In this document: piece by piece, positions 58,440 through 64,000 of the stretch
Layout of the letters: each line of letters starts with the position of its first letter
Numbering within the stretch: the stretch's first letter is position 1
Assembly (NCBI GenBank): GCA_036877525.1
Contig: JAZGTH010000002.1
Coordinates: forward strand, 1,534,001-1,598,000
From: Chromobotia macracanthus
Taxonomy: Eukaryota; Chordata; Actinopteri; Cypriniformes; Botiidae
Reading direction: 5' to 3'
DNA: 64,000 nucleotides
Made by a program: the position numbers and the translations under genes
The notes under the pieces: generated by a model
The model's database searches: none
Seen by the model: the letters and a program-made list of their open reading frames with translations, nothing else
What the model was told of the DNA's origin: nothing

Positions 58440-59360
58440 GCAGGAGGACGGGGTGACAGATAGTATGCAAGGTAGCAGCATAGTCAGAGACAATGACTTC
58501 CATGTCCCCTAAGCAGGTAGGTGATGCTGCGTGACCTTTGACCCAAGGGGTCGCTTAAGGTCTACCCATCAGGACTTTAAATGGAAAAAGTTTAGTGGTT
58601 GCTGAGGGTGTAATTCTGATTTCAGCTAACACAGAAGGCAGCACAGCTACCAAGTTGCAACCGGTATATATGCATGCTTTAGTTATATGGCCTTTAAGAA
58701 TTTGGTTAGTTCTTTTCACTACTTCGGGCCACTTTGAAAATCTGTCAATGATGACTAACATCAATTTAAGGTTTCCTACTGCTGGCATGTGTGTGAAGTC
58801 GATTTGCAAATGTTGAAACGGGGCTTCAGGTGGTGTTAAAGTGTTGTTTTTGCTTGGCTTGTAAGGGTTTGTTTTGGTACACGTTAAACAGAAGTCTAAT
58901 ATTAGGCCTTCAGTTTCTTGGGTTTTTGGTACACATAAGAGTGCATTGATAGACTCAATCACTTTGTGTTTACTTACGTGAGAAAGGCCATGATAATGTC
59001 TTATTACAGGAATTAGGGATAACATAGGGAGAGCCTTACGGTTCTATGTTTGTCCGAGATGGGTATACCATTGCAGTTTTAAAATTTCACTGCTTCCATG
59101 TTCTAACTAAATTATGCGGTACTCTATGCGTATATTTATAATTAGTAAAACTGTGACATTTTTGTCTTTGAACAAATGGCAACCTCTTATTACTACTGCT
59201 AACTCTACAGATTGTGTTGAATAGAAGTGCATATGCTTCAGTGATTTTGTTGGGTAGTTTAACTACTGAATATCCATATAAATAAACACCATCAGATGGT
59301 TTTGAGCATAAACCATCTACAAATAATTCCTCATTATCCTCCCCCTCTAGGTTTGATTAT
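58440..59360 (-). mobile_element. Endogenous-retrovirus-like pol fragment (RNase H end to integrase)
   Basis: On the minus strand, the upstream part (59,120-59,360) resembles the end of an RNase H domain (frames with DG, YGYSVV, ITEAYALL). The frame at 58555-59025 resembles integrase: an H..H-type N-terminus (HYHGLSHVSKHK), a C..C pair (CLTCTK), core start HLQIDFTHMP with IDRFSKWPE, then after a deletion a late segment TPSATTKLFPFKVLMGRP. The end near 58500 resembles the integrase C-terminal part. The middle of the core with the other catalytic residues is missing and frames are broken, so it is a dead relic. LTRs not identified. Gamma/epsilon-like ERV is my best guess; Ty3/gypsy is possible. 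Confidence 0.55.
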
Positions 59361-59388
59361 CAAGTTAGCAAATTAGCAGTCTTGTGCA

Positions 59389-61300
59389 TCACTGCAGGCC
59401 AGTGGGAAGAGATGCGGAGGAGCTGCGCTCTGTTAGAGGAGAGCTTCTTTTCACCTTTCTGAATGGGCACACTATTTGATCAAACGCCTTCTGGGCATCA
59501 AGTGAAATGATTGCATCTCGGGCTTCCTTACCATGATCCGTATAAAGGATATTAAGGAGAAGACAAACACTGCAAAACCAACCTGGTATAAACCTAGTTT
59601 GGTCTGGGTGTACTTTTGTTGAGATATGCTGTGTGATTCTATTGGCCAACATTTTTGTTATAATCTTCTAAACAAAGTTAACAAGCGATATAGCCTATAG
59701 TTGGCCGGGTCAAGGTTGTCTTTTCCTTTTTTTAATATTACACAGATTTCGGCCTTATGTAATAAATTGGGGTGTCTGCCATTTTTATAAGAGTCATTAA
59801 TCATTCTCAATAAATAGGTGGCTAGTTTGCATGCAAAAACGTATAAAATTCACATCTGAGACCTTCCGGATCTGGTGCTTTGCCAGACAGAAAAGAGGTA
59901 ATGGCCTTTTAAAATATCCGCGTCACAAAATAAGTCTTCTAGATCTTCCTTTGTGGTTTCACTCAGCTGGGGAAAATTAGGACTCAAAAAATCCTTGACT
60001 AACATTGCACTTTAAGGAATATAGATCGGAGTAAAAATCTCTAAATGATTCATTAATCCCACCTGGACTGATTACAATCTCATCTGTTTTTGACTTAATT
60101 TAATGAATTACCTGTTTTGCTTGCTCACTATGTAATTGTCTCACTAATAACAATGGCTTTCACCGTTTCCGGCTTGTCACCCAATTTAAGGTGTTTGTTT
60201 CAGTTTAAGCAAGATCAATTCTGCTGTATTCCTATTCTCAATTGAGCTGTATTCCTATTTTAATTTCAGAATCTTATTATCTTGTTGCATTCTAGAGTTT
60301 CTATATTTCTGTTCTAATGTTGTTAGTAAATTTTATATTACTAAAAGCCTATTACATAGGCCATTCATAATCTGAAATCAAGTTAATTTGAAATTAAATG
60401 CCCGCAGAACAGAATTGCTGCCCCCCTGGTCTGCTAAATGGGGCCTGATATACATGGGATATCCAGTTCGCTCCAAGCTTATGTTCCTGTCCAGCTGCTA
60501 TATGAGTCTCTTTTAATGGTATGGCCAAGCCCTTTAACATTCCAGTAGACTAAAGTTAAGGGGTAATTTTCTGTATTGGATTGATCTTTTTCTTTCGTTT
60601 AACTCTTGTGAACTCTTGTGGATTGAATTTAAACCACCATAACATACCTTCTCCCCAAAGAAGAGAGAAAAAAACATTAAAAAACTTTGAGCTCCCTTAG
60701 TAACGGCATCATATTGCTAAAGCACCAATGTTGCTCTATTACCTCTGCCGTGTAGTCTGGGAAAATTAACACCTTGCACCCCTGGAATTCGAGCTGACCT
60801 CCCTGCCGAAGACATAGAATGAACTATGTTTTATTTTGAAAGTAGTGAATCTGTGTTCAATTATTTTTTTGATTTGGGTGCTTCCGGGGGCTTTGGCTGT
60901 GGAACTTGATGTGTGCAATCAATGCCCGGGGAATCTGAGAAGTCCTCAAAAATATGTTTAATTAAATCTACCATGAACTAACTACCATGCCCCTCTGGAA
61001 TTCTGATAATTCTAATATTATTATGGCGCAATCGGCCCTTGTGGTCATTGAACTTAAACTTAAGCATCTTTTACTCTTTGTGTAAGGTATCCTAAAGATA
61101 TCCGTTTCCAGAGAGAATTTAAGTTTCATGATCACTAACCTGCCCCTCTGTCATCTTGACTTATTTGTGTCATTTGTATGGCTTAAAGAGTCACTTCCAA
61201 TCTATTAAATTTCTCATTAAAAGCACTGAGAATTCCCAAATCTTCTCCATCATTAGCAACATATCTTTTTCTTCAAGGCTGAGGTCCGCCACTTGATCAG
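59389..61300 (-). mobile_element. L1/Tx1-like LINE fragment
   Basis: Minus-strand reverse-transcriptase block LANRITQHISTKVHPDQTRF then AAI-type line DAIISLDAQKAFDQ (59389-59652) is characteristic of fish L1/Tx1-like LINEs. Upstream (59,660-59,900) frames give NDSYKNG, KKGKDNLDPANYR and SGKAPGPDG-like remnants. Farther right (60,760-61,040) are ORF1-like remnants (RRNNIRIIRIPEGH, CKVLIFPDYT). Order ORF1 to RT on the minus strand fits a single decayed element, 3'-truncated at about 59389 where the ERV-like fragment begins. Confidence 0.65.
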
Positions 61301-61559
61301 CCATTGCCCTGTTGTCAGTAACATGCAGTTGAGAGGGTTTAGTGTCCTGAGGCAGTTTTTTGATGGCATAAACAGATCTTTGAGTTCAAGTGTAATGCTA
61401 TGGATGGTTGGCCAAACTTTTAGCCCATTTAAAATGAATTCAGAGACCGTTAGAATAAAGTTTTATTGTCTTGGATGTGGAGGAGATGGCAAGCACGTCT
61501 ACCGCTGCTCCCCCCCAACTTTTTTATTAAACATATCATTTGAAATGTTCCATTTTTAA

Positions 61560-62060
61560 GGTTTGCATTTTAATGTTTTTAATGTTAATCTAATGTCCTC
61601 TTATAGAACTATGACATTTCTTGTCAATTGAGCTAATTTTAGATTATAGTTGATTTTGTGTTTTTTCACATTGCAGCATTTTTCACATTATAGCACATTA
61701 CAGTGGCCAATCTGTGTGATTTTTTTAATGTGACCACAGCTGAAATTCCTACATGTGTATGATGTTTGGTGATGATATCTCATTCCCTTTCCTAGTTAAA
61801 GCTGCATAACCACAAAGTGGCCTGCCCACTTACAACGTTTGTAACTTTTGTCTGATAATTATTAATATTCTGACTCCTGAGAACATTTCAGCACTGGTTT
61901 GGTTCTGAACGGTCAAAAAACAAAGGAGTAGTTCCAAAAGTAGGTTTTGCTAAAAATTCAAAATGCTAGGAAATTTTAATGCTGGAAATCAAATAGAAGA
62001 TATATGTTTTGTTCATCTTTGTGAGCCAAGGATTCCAGCAATATAAGGCATTTGTTGATC
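61560..62060. other. Intergenic stretch, repeat-derived
   Basis: No gene. Phrases such as AAAAGTAGGTTTTGCTAAAA recall the element at 7650-9080. Confidence 0.4.
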
Positions 62061-62224
62061 TAATGACGAAGTTATGAAAATGCGTTTGCGATCGCTGTGG
62101 TGCCACAATTGGCCAGTCAGGGTCATATTTTGTCAACCTCTCTCCAAATTGAGACCTGCCATTTGGCCAAGTTTCAAGCCTGTAGGACTTATGGTTTGGT
62201 CTGCACTATCAGTTTTATGGAAGA

Positions 62225-62400
62225 ATAATAATAATAGTCTTAACAAAACAATAGGGTTTCAGCACTTCGTGCTTGAATCTCTAATAATAAAATTCTCAAG
62301 AAAAACAATAGGGTTTCAGGACTTCACGTTTGAACCCCTAAAAATCTTAACAACTACAATAGGGTTTCAGCGCTTCGTGCTTGAACCCCTAGTAAATATT
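62225..62400 (+). repeat. Three tandem Helitron-like 3' termini
   Basis: Three successive units each read ACAATAGGGTTTCAG-(C/G)-(A/G)CTTC-(G/A)-(T/C)G(C/T)TTGAA-(C/T)CC/TCT, at about 62252-62283, 62306-62343 and 62358-62394. Each can fold (GGGTTxxAGC with GCTTGAACCC). The first ends CTAAT and the third CTAGT, fitting the CTRRT end of Helitrons after a hairpin. A fourth copy is at 63160-63196. Confidence 0.5.
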
Positions 62401-63099
62401 GTATTGCAGTTGTTTTATTTGAGGTTGAGTGAAAAACCTAGGACTAGTATGTAAAAGCAGGTTTTTTAAACATCTTTAAATATTTAAAGACCGGCTTGAT
62501 TGACAGCAGTGGTTCTAGAGGCAACATTGTTCAGAATTAGAACATCTAAAATATGATATCAATACTGTGTGTGAAACGTCGCATCATATGCAATCATTAA
62601 CCCACCTGATAAACAAGTTAGTGCCCCCCAGAGGTTGATTTCTTTCCAAATTCGCAAACTCTTGGGGTCATGAGTCAAACAGGTCCACTGAGTTTCATTT
62701 TTATTGGGCTCTATTAACCTTGACTAATAGTTGCTCAAATTTCATTGGCTCATGGCAGCCATGTTTTTCAAGATAATCAGATATCCTCATACACAATCAT
62801 GACACTATTGACAAAGACAGTGCATACGAATTTTCAAACTGTTCGAACTAACATCCGGATGGTTATGTTGCCACAATTTTGCATTTAAGCCAAATATAGG
62901 GAGGCTATAAGGATATATGGAGTTGTCATTTCACCGGTGTGGAAAGCATTAAAGTCGTCTTTATGTAGGCAGCATTACAAAACACTTTTGCTTTTTTCTA
63001 ATTAATTGCTGTTGGATGTACCTTTGCCAACTTTTGAACAGATGAATTAGCAAAAGTCCATCCACAATTCTAGGGTAAAACATGGTAAACACAGCTTGT

Positions 63100-63620
63100 T
63101 GTTTAGTCACCATGATTTGTTTTATGACAGAACAATAATAATAAAAAATCTTAACAAAAACAATAGGGTTTCAGCACTTCGCACTTGAACCCCTCAAAAA
63201 ATAAGAGGTTTAAAGGACTCCTTTAAACCTCTTAAGAAGACATTGAAACACTCCTTGAAACATTTTCTTTTTGCCAGTTGTTGGCACTATGACTGTGACT
63301 CACAATAGCTACCTCTATGTCATCAGTCCATAGGACCAAACATACCGCTCAAGTTTAAACAATATCACTCAATGCATGCAGAAGATATGACATCTCCTGT
63401 TTTCATTTTTTGCCCTAAATTGTTTGCCTCACCATGGCAATTCACCATTCAGATATCAAAAACCCCTTACCAATTTAGCATTTTCTATGTCTTGGCATAA
63501 TATCTGCCAAATTTGATGACAACCTCATTAATCCCCTAGGAGGAGTATTTAAAAATTCAGAGCCTGTATTTGTTATAAAATCCACAAGCCCCAAAGGGAC
63601 AAAGACCCCTATTGTATCTG
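63100..63620 (+). mobile_element. Helitron-like repeat with intron-1-type blocks
   Basis: A hairpin end (GGGTTTCAGCACTTCGC then ACTTGAACCCCT) at 63166-63196 is followed by blocks shared with 36380-38040: CTATGACTGTGACTCACAAT, CATGCAGAAGATATGACATC, CACCATGGCAATTCACCATT and CCCCTAGGAGGAGTATTTAA. No ORF. Confidence 0.45.
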
Positions 63621-64000
63621 CTGCTTATTCTTTGTTCGCTCATGAAGTCTATAGCAGCCCATAGAATTGTACATTGTACAACAGTTCAAAGTTTCACTCA
63701 TGTTTTGACTTTTAAGTCCTAGAAACATTATTTTTTTCTCTAATAATAATCCCTTAGTTCATGTCGAACCCCATGACTTCTTTTTCATCATGAAAATGTT
63801 GTCATAAAATGCAATATATTACCAACGCAACTGTATCTTTTAAAAACTTGGTATGGTTCATCATCCTTATTGTCTGAGGGTGCTTACAAAGTTTGTAGCA
63901 GGTGCCCCCTAGTAGTCAAAAGTTATAACAAATTTAGAAACTTAAGCTTATACTTAAGCTTATACCTTTTGATTAATTGGCCTTATTGTCATGAGACTTA
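63620..64000. other. Window end, nothing recognised
   Basis: AT-rich repeat-like DNA without exon or ORF signals. A short direct repeat (ACTTAAGCTTATAC) lies at about 63940-63967. Confidence 0.4.

Noticed and set aside
62074..62454. 126-codon plus-strand frame
   Set aside because: Runs through three tandem repeat termini; the peptide repeat (IGFQxF) only reflects the repeated DNA.
1..64000. CRISPR array, phage or bacterial operon
   Set aside because: Introns, polyA signals and vertebrate gene families throughout; no spaced direct repeats of CRISPR type were seen.

Overview
This window looks like a fish nuclear genome, most likely a cyprinid (carp/minnow family). It holds vertebrate multi-exon genes with GT-AG introns, and the intergenic and intronic DNA is full of repeat types I recognise from cyprinids: DIRS-like, Ty3/gypsy, L2/CR1-like and L1/Tx1-like elements, Tc1-like elements, tRNA-derived SINEs and a palindromic MITE. 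No prokaryotic features or CRISPR arrays were seen. Exon boundaries below were read by eye from splice sites, reading phase and family similarity; no search was run.

Three protein-coding genes form the core. (1) 520-11726, plus strand: the 3' part of an interleukin-17 receptor E-like gene (il17re). Nine exons in consistent phase encode an extracellular region, one membrane segment and a SEFIR domain; the 5' end lies outside the window. (2) 29230-39300, minus strand: a complete creld1 gene. Ten coding exons give a 406-residue protein, and a noncoding first exon lies under a CCAAT/GC-box promoter. (3) 40717-49474, minus strand: a complete interleukin-17 receptor C gene (il17rc). Sixteen coding exons, including 19, 22, 28, 36 and 39 nt ones, give a 700-residue type I receptor. 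The cluster is a cytokine-receptor neighbourhood (il17re/il17rc, epithelial IL-17 signalling) with an ER EGF-repeat protein between the receptors. In human the order is IL17RE-IL17RC-CRELD1 on one strand, so this locus appears rearranged: il17re converges on the creld1-il17rc pair.

Region by region: 1-6 kb holds il17re exons split by a 4-kb decayed DIRS-like element; 6-11.7 kb holds the remaining il17re exons with Helitron-like and palindromic repeats; 11.7-29.2 kb is gene-poor, with a tRNA-derived SINE, Ngaro/DIRS scrap, LINE endonuclease fragment, broken gypsy element, a solo LTR, minisatellites, an orphan exon and an exon closely resembling the last-but-one exon of the DNA glycosylase MBD4; 29-50 kb holds creld1 and il17rc; 50.5-53.7 kb holds a GC-rich minisatellite and nested inverted repeats with near-identical 151-bp arms; 55-61.5 kb holds a decayed L2/CR1-like LINE, an endogenous-retrovirus-like pol fragment and an L1/Tx1-like fragment; 61.5-64 kb is repeat-derived with clustered Helitron-like hairpin ends.

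I saw no clearly new biological system. The best leads are the MBD4-like exon, the il17rc microexons, the rearranged receptor locus, the lysine-rich tail of the il17re product, and the young inverted duplication at 51.5/53.5 kb.
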